Assembly: GCF_001715295.1 (NCBI RefSeq)
Contig: NZ_MDKB01000003.1
Coordinates: 1,195,954 to 1,259,953, forward strand
Length of the DNA stretch: 64,000 bases
From: Streptomyces griseus
Lineage (GTDB): Bacteria > Actinomycetota > Actinomycetes > Streptomycetales > Streptomycetaceae
Direction: 5' to 3'
Numbering within the stretch: position 1 is the first letter of the stretch; each line of letters starts with the position of its first letter. Position numbers and translations under genes: made by a program. This document shows, piece by piece, positions 28,001-36,868 of this stretch. The notes below the pieces were generated by a model. It worked only from the letters and a program-made list of their open reading frames with translations. It did no database searches and had not been told where the DNA came from.

Positions 28001-28507
28001 GGACCTGCGGAACACCTTGTTGCAGGCGATGCGGTCGCCGAGGAGGATCCAGTCCCGGGTGACGTGGGTGGCCCTGCGGTGGGTCTCCATCGGCCTGCGG
28101 AACATCGGGGACTGTTCGAGCGCGCCGCCGGCCCGGAGCCGCAGGACGTTGCCGGTCGCGAAGTCGGAGCCGGAGGAGTCGAGTTCGGCCAGCATCCGGG
28201 CGTAGGCGCCGGCCGGTACGACGTCGTCGCTGTCGACGAACGCCAGGTACCGCCCGCCGGGATGGGCCTGGGCGGCGCCCGCGTTGCGTGCGGCGCCGAG
28301 TCCGGCGTTCTCCTGCCTGATCAGCCGGAAGCGGGTGTCCCCGCGGGCGAACTCCATCGCCACGTCGGCGCTGTTGTCCGTCGAGCCGTCGTCGACCATG
28401 ACGACCTCCAGGTCGGCCATGGTCTGCGCGGCCAGCGACTCGAGGCAGGCCCCGAGGTACTCCTCGACGTTGTGGAGCGGGACGACGACGGTGAGACGGG
28501 GTGCCAT
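25034..28507 (-). CDS. Large GT2/TagF-like fusion protein
   Basis: 1157 residues from the ATG at 28507, where the GT2 N-terminus begins (PRLTVVVPLHNVEEYL). GT-A domain intact: VMVDDGSTDNS and AFVDSDDVVPAG. A long middle region (about 390-760) of predicted beta structure is followed by the TagF-like domain: QTWHGTPLKRIGRD, YAPTWREDRPRR, VRRHYLVGG and LVTDYSSLMFDF. The motif order and middle domain are shared with the divergent 1209-residue protein at 32522, so the two are paralogues. It is first gene of the run with the 950-residue fusion and the GT4 enzyme. The role is inferred as synthesis of a glycosylated polyol-phosphate chain. Confidence 0.9.
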   Translation of the reverse strand: MAPRLTVVVPLHNVEEYLGACLESLAAQTMADLEVVMVDDGSTDNSADVAMEFARGDTRFRLIRQENAGLGAARNAGAAQAHPGGRYLAFVDSDDVVPAGAYARMLAELDSSGSDFATGNVLRLRAGGALEQSPMFRRPMETHRRATHVTRDWILLGDRIACNKVFRRSFWDGHAFAFPTGVLYEDIAVVLPAHFLARSVDVVEEPVYHWRDRDGSITTRRAVARGIRDRVTAVSTVSRFLADRGTTEARRRYDAHVLSGDLWLFMEALPDGGADFHEAFLTHANAFADTVEPAVLTGLPLHLRVKWQLIRERRTAELLALLAHESGDRDTFHVRGLLRPRAQYPGVEGPLPRRVTALSAADLPVHAHLTEAVWRDGKLHLKGYAYVRNAPARSAGTGWLRSGRRVLPLRMRTTVTDEAAARTGRSVHRYERSGFETVVDPRRLAVRGSRTVWKLESVVVAAGRPRRGPMRLLGNPAAPAVRYTDERTRIVPVLSGNKLELRAERIDAVLAGHAPAAARDGRGDAVRPAVRIAVRVVGADAPTGLTALRLQEWRTKETREFPLAAGDGTDGRTLLADVPLDTFLGADGDWGVQLVGAGRRLTVAARPETDAGRYPLAGGRELYAAANPSGDLVLTDRDAQPVVTRVSWPDGGALALEGTLPGMPGRPLELVLRHAGHQEETTFPVEFEGPAFRTAPTPSAVEGIGGALPLAEGRWYPFLRERGERDPERYLPLRAVPQLHAALPVHRDSGGRRFTLERRFHDRLSLESGSALPLRDRGAYGQGRLRREYATARTRGLREAVLYSSFDGRQYSDSPRAVHEELARRDTGVEHLWVVRDQQAAVPAGVRAVALHSAEWHEALARSRWIVTNTQLPDWFERTDGQFVVQTWHGTPLKRIGRDLEGTPCADAAYMASMPARAAQWSVLVSPNTFSTPVLRGAFGYTGEVLECGYPRNDLLYAPERAKTAVAVREALGVPDDRRVVLYAPTWREDRPRRSGRYGLDLQLDLERAAEELGDGHVLLVRRHYLVGGSVPESDSVRDVSRYPDVAELMLISDALVTDYSSLMFDFAQTGRPMLFHTYDLEHYRDTLRGFCFDFESRAPGPLLTTSAEVVEALRDPEAAVAGHREAYARFREAFCDLDDGTASARVVDRMLKGAGA

Positions 28508-28566
28508 GCGCTGCGCACGATCCTTCCGGGGCGGACGGGGATCAACTGGTCTTCTGCATAACGAAC

Positions 28567-28595
28567 GAGCCCCGCGCCGGGGAGGCACGGGGCTC
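28567..28595 (-). terminator. Terminator after the methyltransferase pair
   Basis: GAGCCCCG (28567-28574) pairs with CGGGGCTC (28588-28595) around 13 nt, about 20 bases past the stop of the TylF-like gene. It separates two co-oriented transcription units of the locus. Confidence 0.55.
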
Positions 28596-28613
28596 ACGAC
28601 GCGTACCGGGTGG

Positions 28614-29501
28614 TCAGGGTTTGACCGCGATGCGGCCCTCGTCCATGCGCAGCAGCAGCAACCGCTCCCCGGTCTCCTCCAGGAACTCGTCCACCGCCTG
28701 GCGGGAGCCCTGCCAGTAGCCGTAGTCGTCGATGAGGAGAACCCCGCCGCGCACCAGGCGGGAGTACAGGTGCCGCAGTTCGTGCCTGGTCGAGGCGTAC
28801 CAGTCGGTGTCCAGCCGGAGGATCGAGATCTGCTCCGGGGCGAGGTCCGGGACGGTGTCCTCGACCTTGCCCCGTACGTAGTGGACGCGGTCCTTCGGGT
28901 AGGGCACCTGCTCGAAGCCGGCCTTGACGTCCTCCAGCGAGGCCACCGCCCAGATGGGCCGGTCCTTGCCCTGCGCGTCCAGCAGCTCCCGGGCGGGGCG
29001 GCCGTCGCGCCGCAGGTCCTCCGCGGTGGGCGGCGTCATGCCCTCGTACGTGTCGAAGAGGTACAGGTCGCGCCCGGTCTCGCCGAGCGAGAGCAGCGTC
29101 TTCGCGCAGGCCTGCATGGAACCGCCGCGCCACACACCGCATTCGACGACGGCGCCGGGGATGTCGTGCCGGACGATGTGCCGGGTCGCGAGGACGAAGG
29201 CGTTGAGCCGCTCCGGGGAGGTCATCGTGTACGGCTTGACCGCACGGATGATGTCCTTCGCCTCGTCGTCGTAGTCCGCGGGGAACTGCGGCTTCCTCGC
29301 CGCGGCGGGCTTCTTCGCCGGGGACGGTTCCGCGGGCCGCTGCACCGGAGGGGTGGGCTGCCCGGCCTTCGCCGCCGGGGCGGTACGCGGTGCGGGCACG
29401 GTCGCGCGCCTGAGCTGGTATCCGGTGAGTTGCTGTAGGACGCCGTTGACGGCGTTGCGCCAAGCCATGCCGCCGGACAGTACGCGCGCTTTGCGGCTCA
29501 T
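28614..29501 (-). CDS. TylF/MycF-like (macrocin O-methyltransferase family) methyltransferase
   Basis: 295 residues from the ATG at 29501, with GAAAGG upstream. After a Lys/Ala/Pro-rich N-terminal region, the SAM-binding core is visible: VVECGVWRGGSMQACAKTL, LFDTYEGMTPP, and metal-site-like LRLDTDWYASTRHEL and LLIDDYGYW. TylF/MycF enzymes are metal-dependent sugar O-methyltransferases, so it probably methylates a sugar of the wall polymer. It starts 11 bases after the previous methyltransferase's stop, so both are co-transcribed. The exact acceptor cannot be told. Confidence 0.9.
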   Translation of the reverse strand: MSRKARVLSGGMAWRNAVNGVLQQLTGYQLRRATVPAPRTAPAAKAGQPTPPVQRPAEPSPAKKPAAARKPQFPADYDDEAKDIIRAVKPYTMTSPERLNAFVLATRHIVRHDIPGAVVECGVWRGGSMQACAKTLLSLGETGRDLYLFDTYEGMTPPTAEDLRRDGRPARELLDAQGKDRPIWAVASLEDVKAGFEQVPYPKDRVHYVRGKVEDTVPDLAPEQISILRLDTDWYASTRHELRHLYSRLVRGGVLLIDDYGYWQGSRQAVDEFLEETGERLLLLRMDEGRIAVKP

Positions 29502-29512
29502 GTCACCTTTCG

Positions 29513-30223
29513 TCAACCTGTGGTTGATGCGGCCGCGGGGCTCTCCCGCCGCCCGCACCGGTCCCGGCCGTCCAGCGGGCGGGGCAGCGGGACCCGCTCC
29601 ACCCCGCCGACCCGGTTGGCCCACCAGACCGCCGTCTCCCGCACGGCGAGCATGGTCAGCCGGGGGTAGCGCTGCGGCTTGCGGAAGACGCCGACGGAGT
29701 CGCCCCAGTAGGCGGCCTTCGCGTCGATGGACCCGTAGTCGTGCCAGATGCCCCTGGCCGGCGGGAAGTCCGTGTACGCCTCGCGGAGTTCGAGGCGCGA
29801 GTGGGCCGCCAGCGCGCGGAAGCCGTCGGGGTAGTAGCGCCAGCAGTCCTGCGCGTCGTGGACGTGACCGCGCGAGGGGGCGGTGATGAAGGCGTGGCCG
29901 CCGGGCTTCAGCACCCGGGCGATCTCCAGCATCGTCACCCAGAAGAAGGGGATGTGCTCGAACGCCTGGCCGGACAGGACCACGTCGGCGGTGCCCGACC
30001 TGACGGGGATGCGGTAGGGCCGGGTCATCACCGCGTCCACGTTGGGCCCGTCGAGGACGTCGACCCCGACGTAGTCGACGTCGTGGTCCGCCAGCAGCCC
30101 CTTGTGGGTGCGGGTCTGCTTGCCGGAGATCCGTGAGCCGAGGTCCACGACGCGGTGCCTGCCGGACGGGGGCAGATACTCCCGGACACAGAGTTCCATC
30201 TGCTCGTAGGCGGACCGGTGCAT
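29513..30223 (-). CDS. Class I SAM-dependent methyltransferase
   Basis: 236 residues from the ATG at 30223, with GGGAGAA upstream. SAM-binding motif I VVDLGSRISGKQTR, acidic motif YVGVDVLDGPN and motif III-like VLSGQAFEHIPFFWVTMLEIARVLKPGG match the Methyltransf_11/25 type. The substrate is unknown; location in the glycopolymer cluster next to a TylF-like enzyme suggests a sugar or glycolipid intermediate. The tail is Arg/Gly-rich. The 91-bp gap to the upstream fusion gene is short enough for one transcript. Confidence 0.85.
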   Translation of the reverse strand: MHRSAYEQMELCVREYLPPSGRHRVVDLGSRISGKQTRTHKGLLADHDVDYVGVDVLDGPNVDAVMTRPYRIPVRSGTADVVLSGQAFEHIPFFWVTMLEIARVLKPGGHAFITAPSRGHVHDAQDCWRYYPDGFRALAAHSRLELREAYTDFPPARGIWHDYGSIDAKAAYWGDSVGVFRKPQRYPRLTMLAVRETAVWWANRVGGVERVPLPRPLDGRDRCGRRESPAAASTTG

Positions 30224-30314
30224 GGCGTTCTCCCAACGTTGCCGTGTACACGCGCTGTTGAGGACAACGACGGCGGGCCACGCAGGGGACGCCCCGTACG
30301 GGTGACGCCGGGCG

Positions 30315-32420
30315 TCAGGCGGGTCCGGCGGCGAAGACCCGCCGCACCACGCGTTCCGCCGCGCGCCCGTCGTCGTACGGGCAGAAGCGCCGGCGGAACG
30401 CGGCGCGCAGTTCGTCCGCCCCGGGGGAGCGCCAGGCCCCCGTCCGCAGCACCTCCCGCAGTCCGTCCTCCGTGGTGGCGACGGCCCCCGGGGTGTCACC
30501 GGGGCGGCCGGAGAGGAGATCGACGTAGGTGCCGCGCGCGGCCCGGTAGGCCTCCCAGTCCGGCGCGTAGGTGATGATCGGGCGGTCCAGGCAGGCGTAG
30601 TCGAACATCAGCGACGAGTAGTCGGTGATCAACGCGTCCGCGGCGAGGCAGAGTTCCTCGGTCCTCGGATACGCGGTCACGTCGACGACCCGGTCCCCCG
30701 CGAGCTGCCCGGCCGAGCGCCCGTAGAAGTAGTGGGCCCGCACCAGCACCACGAACTCCTCACCCAGTTCGCGGGTGAGCCGTTCCAGGTCCAGCCGGGG
30801 GAGGAAGCCCCGGCGGTAGTCGCGGTGGGTCGGCGCGTAGAGCAGCACGGTCCTGCCGGGCGCGATGCCGAGTGCGGCCCGGATCCGCTCGCTCCGCTCC
30901 GGTGTCGCGGTGAAGAAGACGTCGTTGCGCGGGTAGCCGAGGGGCAGGTGCTCGTAGGAGGAGGGGTAGACGCGGTCCCAGACCTCGGTGGTGTGCGGAT
31001 TGGCGGAGAGGCTGAAGTCCCACTGGTCGGTGTGGGCGACGATCCTCTCGAAGCTCACCCCGTTGGTGAGGGCGGGGTACGGGTGCTGGTCCAGGCCCAT
31101 CGTCTTGAGCGGGGTCCCGTGGTGGGTCTGCAGGTAGACCTGGCCCGGGCGCTTGGTGAAGCCGCCGGGAAAGCTGGAGTTGTTGACGAGGTAGGTGGCG
31201 GTGGCCATGGTCCGCCAGTAGGCGCGCGACCCCTCGATCACGTACGGCACGCCCGGTGGCATCCGGTCGCGGTGGCGGGAGGAGACGACCCACACGCCCC
31301 GGATGTGCGGGACCAGCTCACGGGCCTTCTCGTAGACCGCCGCGGGGTTGCAGGCGACGCCGCGGTTCCAGTAGGCCCCGTAGACCGCGAGGCACGGGTC
31401 GAGCGGCCGGTGCAGGTCGGCGCGGTAGGCGGCCCTCATGGCCCGGGCGCGCAGGGTCCTGCGGGCGGCGAGCAGCGCGGTTCGGGCCCGGGCGCGCCGC
31501 ACCCGGGCGGCCTCCTTCGCCCGGTGCGCGGCGTACCGGCCCGGGAGTCCGGCCTCCCGGAAGAAGGCCGCGCGGTCGCCGGGGGCGATCCGGCCCGGGT
31601 CGTCGAGCACGGCCCGCAGGTGGGCGGTGCGCGCGGGCAGGACCCGGGGGTCGCCGCCGGTCTCGGCGGCCAGCCGGTGGTAGGCGCCGATCACGGCGAA
31701 GTGCCGGCGCCCGGGTTCGGTCGCGAAGGTTCCGGTGCGCCGCAGACGGTGGCGCACGCAGACACGGTCCAGGGTGGCCAGGGTGCCGGCGTCCGAGGCG
31801 AGGAAGGCCGCGCGGTGGACGGGCACGACGTCGTCGTACGGGGCCTCGTCCTCGGTGAAGGCCAGACCGTGCGCGGCCCAGAAGGCGCGGCGGAACAGCT
31901 GGTTGCGGGCTGCGGGGAGGGCGTCCCCGGGCTCCGTACGGCCCCACCAGTCGACGCGGTCGTGGCCCAGACGGAGCACGTCGGGCGGTGCCGCGTGCGC
32001 ACGGGAGGGAGTCTCCGGCCGTTCCTCGGCGGGGGTCGTGGGGCCATCGGGCCGCTCCGGGGCCGGGCGCACGGGACTGCTCGGCCGCTGCGGGGACAGC
32101 CGCGCGGTGATCTCCCGGACCGCGCCCGGCAGCAGCAGGTCGTCGCCGTCGAGGAAGAGCAGGTACGCGCCCCGCGCCTCGGCCGCGCCGGCGTTGCGGG
32201 CCGCGGCCGGGCCGCGGGGGCTCCCCGCCCGTTCCGTGACCACCCGTACCCGGGGGTCACGCTCCGCGAACTCCCGCGCGACGGCCAGCCCCCCGTCGGG
32301 CGGGCCGGCGCCGACGGCGATCAGCTCCCAGCCCCCGTCGCACTGGCCGAGCACGGATTCGACGGCCGCCCTCAGGTATCCCTGGACGCGGTGGGCGGTC
32401 ATGACGACACTGACGAGCAT
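30315..32420 (-). CDS. GT2/TagF-like fusion protein with degenerate GT2 motif
   Basis: 701 residues from the ATG at 32420 (LVSVVMTAHRVQGYLRAAVESV). The usual VDDGS motif is replaced by VGAGPPDGG, while FLDGDDLLL (DxD region) is kept; a Pro/Arg-rich insertion follows (about 115-150). The C-terminal TagF-like domain is intact: LVNNSSFPGG, QTHHGTPLKTMGLD, YAPTHRDYRRG, RAHYFYGRS and LITDYSSLMFDY. It is closest in layout to the 744-residue fusion at 18683. An ATG at 32465 in frame is the alternative start; neither has a good ribosome-binding site. It is divergent from the 1209-residue fusion, sharing a 100-bp promoter region. Confidence 0.88.
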   Translation of the reverse strand: MLVSVVMTAHRVQGYLRAAVESVLGQCDGGWELIAVGAGPPDGGLAVAREFAERDPRVRVVTERAGSPRGPAAARNAGAAEARGAYLLFLDGDDLLLPGAVREITARLSPQRPSSPVRPAPERPDGPTTPAEERPETPSRAHAAPPDVLRLGHDRVDWWGRTEPGDALPAARNQLFRRAFWAAHGLAFTEDEAPYDDVVPVHRAAFLASDAGTLATLDRVCVRHRLRRTGTFATEPGRRHFAVIGAYHRLAAETGGDPRVLPARTAHLRAVLDDPGRIAPGDRAAFFREAGLPGRYAAHRAKEAARVRRARARTALLAARRTLRARAMRAAYRADLHRPLDPCLAVYGAYWNRGVACNPAAVYEKARELVPHIRGVWVVSSRHRDRMPPGVPYVIEGSRAYWRTMATATYLVNNSSFPGGFTKRPGQVYLQTHHGTPLKTMGLDQHPYPALTNGVSFERIVAHTDQWDFSLSANPHTTEVWDRVYPSSYEHLPLGYPRNDVFFTATPERSERIRAALGIAPGRTVLLYAPTHRDYRRGFLPRLDLERLTRELGEEFVVLVRAHYFYGRSAGQLAGDRVVDVTAYPRTEELCLAADALITDYSSLMFDYACLDRPIITYAPDWEAYRAARGTYVDLLSGRPGDTPGAVATTEDGLREVLRTGAWRSPGADELRAAFRRRFCPYDDGRAAERVVRRVFAAGPA

Positions 32421-32521
32421 GGCAGCGGAGCGTAGTGCGGGACACGCCTCCTCCGTGACGCACATTCATCCGTTCGGGTCAGCTCCGGTGACCCGGGCGG
32501 CTCCCCCGGGTTGATCCGTCC

Positions 32522-35500
32522 ATGAAGCCACTCCTCAGCGTCGTCGTCCCCGTGCACAACGTCGCGGAGTATCTGGAAGAGTGCCTGGCCTCCCTGGCCG
32601 GCCAGACCCTGGCCGCCATGGAGGTGGTGCTCGTCGACGACGGCTCGACGGACGGCAGCGGCAGGATCGCGGAGGAGTTCGCGGCCCGCGACGACCGCTT
32701 CCGCTGTGTGCGCCAGGCCAACGCGGGACTGAGCGCCGCGCGCAACGCGGGGGTGGCCCGCACCACGCCCGGCGTTCCCTACCTGGCGTTCGCGGACAGC
32801 GACGACGTGGTCGTCCAGGACGCCTACGCACGGATGGTCGCCTCCCTGGAGTCGACCGGCTCGGACCTGGCCACGGGAAACGTCCTGCGGCTCACCGGAC
32901 AGGGCGGGCAGCAGGCCTGGCAGTACCGCTGGCTGACGGCCGACCACCCCCGTACGCACATCACCCGCGACCCACGGCTGCTGGCCGACCGGGTGGCCTG
33001 GAACAAGGTGTTCCGGCGCGCCTTCTGGGACCGGCACGCCTTCACCTTCCCGGTGGGCAGGCTCTACGAGGACACCCCCGTGATGATCCCCGCGCACTAC
33101 CTCGCCACCTCGGTGGACGTGCTCCACGACCACGTCTACCACTGGCGCGTCAGGGAGGGCTCGATCACCCGGCGGCGCACGGACGTCCGGGGCGTACGCG
33201 ACCGTATCGCGGCCTGCGAGCAGGTCAGCGCCTTCCTGGCGGACCGCGACCCCGCGCAGCGACGGCTGTACGACGCGTCCTGCCTGCGCGACGACTTCGT
33301 GTACTTCCTGGAGGGCCTGCCGATGGGCGGGCCCTCCTACCGTGCCGCGTTCATGGCGGGCGCGGGCGCCTTCCTCGACCGGGCGGGCGGCGACGCCGCG
33401 GCCGGGCTGCCGGCCGAGGCGCGTCTCAGGTGGCAGCTCGTGCGGGAACGCAGGCTGGAGGAGCTGCTGGCCGTCCTCGCCTTCGAACGGGCCAACGGGA
33501 CGGGCACGTTCGCGGTCCAGGGGCTTCCCGGCCGGCGGCGGGCGGCGCATCCCACCGTCCCGGGCGGGCCGGGCGGTACCGGTGTACGGATCGGCCGGGG
33601 CGACCTGCCCGCCGTGGCACGGCTGGTGGAGGCGTCCTGGGGCGAGGACGGGAAGCTGAGGCTGCGCGGGTACGCGTACATCCGCAACCTCCCGGCCCGG
33701 GCGGCCGGCCACTCGCTCACGGTGGGGCTGGTGCGGGAGGCGGGGGGCAGGCGGCTGCGGCGCGTGCCGGTCCGCAGGGTCCTGATGCCGGCGGCGACCG
33801 CCGACTCGGGCCAGGAACTGCACTGTTACGACCACGCGGGCTTCGAGATGGTCCTGGACCCGGAACGGCTCGGTCCGGGCAGCTGGCAGGTGGGCGTGGT
33901 GGTGGCCGGGCGCGGTGCCGTCCGGCGGGCGGCCCTGCGCGCGGTGGAGGCCGCCGCCGCCCAGCCGCTGGTGCGCGAACTGGGCGGCGGAGGGCGGGCG
34001 GTGCTCGGCTACCGGGGCGGCCGGCTCGAACTGACCGTGGAACGGCTCCCGGCCCTGGCCGACGGCCACCGCGCCGGGCCGGACGGCACCCTGGAGCTGA
34101 CCGGCCGGCTGTACGGCGGCGCCCGGCCCACGGCCCTGGTCCTGACCCGCGCCGGATCGGCGGAGCGCAGCTGCCCGGTGCGGTACGGGGATTCCGGGGA
34201 GTCCCGGGAGTACGGGGGGCACGGGAGGCCCGCCGGGGCGGAGGACGGCGACGCGCACCGGGGTGGCGACGCGCAGGAGAGCGGCGAACCGCGCCAGGGC
34301 GACGGCGCGCACGGAGAGAGCGATCGGCAGGGGGACCGCAGGCGGTTCACCGTACGGATTCCGCTCGCGGATCTCGTGGATCCGGCGGCGGGCCCGGGTG
34401 CCGTACCTGCCGCAGCCGGGCGAGCCGGTGGTGCGGGTGAGGCCCGGGAGCCCGGTGCGGCAGGTGAGGCCGACTCCCGGTCGGGGACGCGGTGGCAGGC
34501 CTGGCTCCTGACCGGAGGTGCCCGCGTCCCCCTCGCCGCCGCCCCGGACCTGCCGCCGCCGGCCCTGGCGGACGCCTCGGGCAGGCTGGTGCTGGAGGTG
34601 TCCGGCCCTCCGCGCGCGGACCGGGCCGAACCGGGGGCGGAGGGCGGGCCGCGCATCGGGGGGACGCTCGGACGGGCCCGCCCGGACTCCGGCGACGGCC
34701 CGCCCGGCGCCCTGGTCCTGCGCCACACCACCCTGGGCGAGACCGTGAGCCTCCCCGTGGAACGGCAGGCGGGACGGTTCTCCGCGACCCTCGTCCCCCC
34801 GCCCCGCGAAGGCGAGTGGGAGGTGCTCCTGGACGGTCCGGCCGTGCGGGTGACGGCCGCCCTCGCCGCGCAGCTGCCGGTCCGCCCCGCCGGCGCCGCG
34901 TTCCGCGTCGACCGGCTCCACGACGACCGGCTGACCGTGCACGGCGAGCCGGTGCTCGGCGAGGCCGAGCGGGGCGCGTACCGGCAGCGCCTGCTGCGTA
35001 CGGCGCACCATCCGGCGCAGCGCCGGCTGCCGCTCCGTGAGGCCGTCCTCTACACGGGTCTGCACACCGGCCTGACCGCCGGCGGGGGCTCACGGGCCGT
35101 CCACGCCGAGCTCGTGCGCCGGAGCGCCGACGTCGAGCACCTCTGGGTCACCGACGGCTCGGCGGGCGCGGCCGCCCAGGTGCCGCCGACCGCCGTCCCC
35201 GTGGTGGCGCACAGCACCGGCTGGTACGAGGCACTGGCACGGGCCCGCCGCGTCGTCGCCGTCGGCATGCTGCCCGCGTGGTTCGAACGGCGCCCCGGCC
35301 AGACCGTCGTGCAGCTGTGGCACGGCTCCCCGCTCGGCCGCTTCGGGCTGGACCTCACCGACTCCCTGTACGCCGACCACCAGGATCTCTCCTCACTGGC
35401 GCACCGCTCGGCGCAGTGGTCGGTCCTGGTCTCCCCCAGCGGCTTCGCCACCCCTCATCTGCGCCGCGCCCTGGCCTACCGCGGGGAGGTGCTGGAGGCG

Positions 35501-36151
35501 GGCTCCCCCGCCGCCGACCTGCTCCTCGCTCCGGACCGGGACAAGGCGGCCGAGCGGGTACGACGGCGGCTGGGGGTCCCGGACGGGCACCGCGTGGTGC
35601 TGTACGCCCCGACGTACCGCGATCACCTGGCGCACGCGCCGGGCAGTGTGCCGGAGGGCTCACCCCCGCTGTACCGCTGGGAGCCCGCGCTCGACCTGGC
35701 CGCGCTGGCCCGCTCGCTCGACGGCCGCACCACCGTGCTGGTCCGCAGGCACCCCCTGGTGACGGGCGGCGTACCGCCGGTCCCGGGCCTGCGTGACGTG
35801 TCGGCGCACCCGGACGCCACCGAGCTGCTGCTGATCGCCGACGTCCTCGTCACCGACTATTCCGGCCTGGTCTTCGACTTCGCCCTCACCGGCCGGCCGA
35901 TGCTCTTCCACACCTACGACCTGGAGCACTACCGCGACACCGTGCGCGGCTTCTGCCTCGATTTCGAGGCCCGGGCCCCGGGGCCGCTGCTCGCCACCAC
36001 GGACGAGGTCGCCGGGGCCCTGCGGTCCCCCGGGGCGTGGGCGGACGCCCACCCGGACGCGTACGAGGGCTTCCGGCGGGAGTTCTGCGACCTCGACGAC
36101 GGTGGTGCGGCGCGGCGCGTCGCGGACCGGCTCCTCGCCGACCGCCCCTGA
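32522..36151 (+). CDS. Largest GT2/TagF-like fusion protein
   Basis: 1209 residues from the ATG at 32522. GT-A domain intact: SVVVPVHNVAEYLEECLASL, VLVDDGSTDGS, AFADSDDVV. A middle beta-rich region (about 350-760) holds a hydrophilic low-complexity insertion rich in Gly/Glu/Asp (about 560-600) not seen in the paralogue at 25034. TagF-like domain: QLWHGSPLGRFGLD, YAPTYRDHL, VRRHPLVTGG and LVTDYSGLVFDF. The closely similar ends (GRPMLFHTYDLEHYRDT in both) show duplication of the 1157-residue protein. No clear ribosome-binding site precedes the start. Confidence 0.9.
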   Translation: MKPLLSVVVPVHNVAEYLEECLASLAGQTLAAMEVVLVDDGSTDGSGRIAEEFAARDDRFRCVRQANAGLSAARNAGVARTTPGVPYLAFADSDDVVVQDAYARMVASLESTGSDLATGNVLRLTGQGGQQAWQYRWLTADHPRTHITRDPRLLADRVAWNKVFRRAFWDRHAFTFPVGRLYEDTPVMIPAHYLATSVDVLHDHVYHWRVREGSITRRRTDVRGVRDRIAACEQVSAFLADRDPAQRRLYDASCLRDDFVYFLEGLPMGGPSYRAAFMAGAGAFLDRAGGDAAAGLPAEARLRWQLVRERRLEELLAVLAFERANGTGTFAVQGLPGRRRAAHPTVPGGPGGTGVRIGRGDLPAVARLVEASWGEDGKLRLRGYAYIRNLPARAAGHSLTVGLVREAGGRRLRRVPVRRVLMPAATADSGQELHCYDHAGFEMVLDPERLGPGSWQVGVVVAGRGAVRRAALRAVEAAAAQPLVRELGGGGRAVLGYRGGRLELTVERLPALADGHRAGPDGTLELTGRLYGGARPTALVLTRAGSAERSCPVRYGDSGESREYGGHGRPAGAEDGDAHRGGDAQESGEPRQGDGAHGESDRQGDRRRFTVRIPLADLVDPAAGPGAVPAAAGRAGGAGEAREPGAAGEADSRSGTRWQAWLLTGGARVPLAAAPDLPPPALADASGRLVLEVSGPPRADRAEPGAEGGPRIGGTLGRARPDSGDGPPGALVLRHTTLGETVSLPVERQAGRFSATLVPPPREGEWEVLLDGPAVRVTAALAAQLPVRPAGAAFRVDRLHDDRLTVHGEPVLGEAERGAYRQRLLRTAHHPAQRRLPLREAVLYTGLHTGLTAGGGSRAVHAELVRRSADVEHLWVTDGSAGAAAQVPPTAVPVVAHSTGWYEALARARRVVAVGMLPAWFERRPGQTVVQLWHGSPLGRFGLDLTDSLYADHQDLSSLAHRSAQWSVLVSPSGFATPHLRRALAYRGEVLEAGSPAADLLLAPDRDKAAERVRRRLGVPDGHRVVLYAPTYRDHLAHAPGSVPEGSPPLYRWEPALDLAALARSLDGRTTVLVRRHPLVTGGVPPVPGLRDVSAHPDATELLLIADVLVTDYSGLVFDFALTGRPMLFHTYDLEHYRDTVRGFCLDFEARAPGPLLATTDEVAGALRSPGAWADAHPDAYEGFRREFCDLDDGGAARRVADRLLADRP

Positions 36152-36201
36152 GGCCGGGCCCGTGGGCGCCCGACGGCCGGGAGACGGGTCCCCGGCGGTT
36201 C

Positions 36202-36807
36202 TCAGCCCTTGAGCGCCCGGACCGCGGAGGCGGCCAGATCGTCCAGGTAGCCCGGGGGAAGCCCGCCGCGCACCACCACGAGGCGCCAGTAGAGCGGTCC
36301 GACGATCAGGTCGAGGGCCCGGTCCGGATCACTGTCCTCGGGCAGTTCGCCCCGGGCCACCGCCGCCCGTACGACCACGGCGGCCACCCCTTGCTGCTGG
36401 TCCAGCAGGGCGGCCTTGATGGCCCCGGAGATCTCCGGGTTGCGGGCCGCCTCGACCAGCAGGTCGGGGATGACCTGCGAGGCGACGGGGTGGCGCAGGG
36501 CGTACGCGGCCAGTTCGAGGACCGCGCGCACGTCTCCGTACAGCGAACCCGTGGCCGGAGCCGGTATGCCCTGGGACGCCATGGCCGTGACCAGGTCGAG
36601 GACGAGGGAGAGCTTGGACTTCCAGCGGCGGTAGACCGCCGTCTTGCCGACGCCGGCGCGCCGGGCGATGCCCTCGATCGACATCCGCGCGAAACCGACC
36701 GCGGCCAGCTCCTCGAACACGGCTGCGCGGATCGCGTCGGTGACGTCCTCGCGCAGCACGGCGGCACCCGCGGGGGTTCGGCGCCCGGTTCGTCGTTCGC
36801 TGGTCAT
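36202..36807 (-). CDS. TetR-family transcriptional regulator
   Basis: 201 residues. The N-terminal helix-turn-helix is canonical (FEELAAVGFARMSIEGIARRAGVGKTAVYRRWKSKLSLVLDLV), followed by an all-helical ligand-binding domain of TetR_C type. It is divergent from the Wzm/Wzt-like exporter genes, so it probably represses them and itself through sites in the 152-bp gap. A TATCAT hexamer at 36819-36814 ends six bases before the ATG, suggesting a leaderless mRNA. The inducer is unknown. Confidence 0.93.
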   Translation of the reverse strand: MTSERRTGRRTPAGAAVLREDVTDAIRAAVFEELAAVGFARMSIEGIARRAGVGKTAVYRRWKSKLSLVLDLVTAMASQGIPAPATGSLYGDVRAVLELAAYALRHPVASQVIPDLLVEAARNPEISGAIKAALLDQQQGVAAVVVRAAVARGELPEDSDPDRALDLIVGPLYWRLVVVRGGLPPGYLDDLAASAVRALKG

Positions 36808-36838
36808 CCCCGAATGATAGACCGTGACGACGGAACGG

Positions 36839-36868
36839 TTGCGTTGCGACGTACAAACGTCCTACTGT
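36839..36868 (+). promoter_or_regulatory. Candidate promoter of the exporter operon
   Basis: TTGCGT at 36839-36844 and TACTGT at 36863-36868 are 18 bases apart on the plus strand, a plausible sigma-HrdB-type pair, about 90 bases before the permease GTG. Confidence 0.4.
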
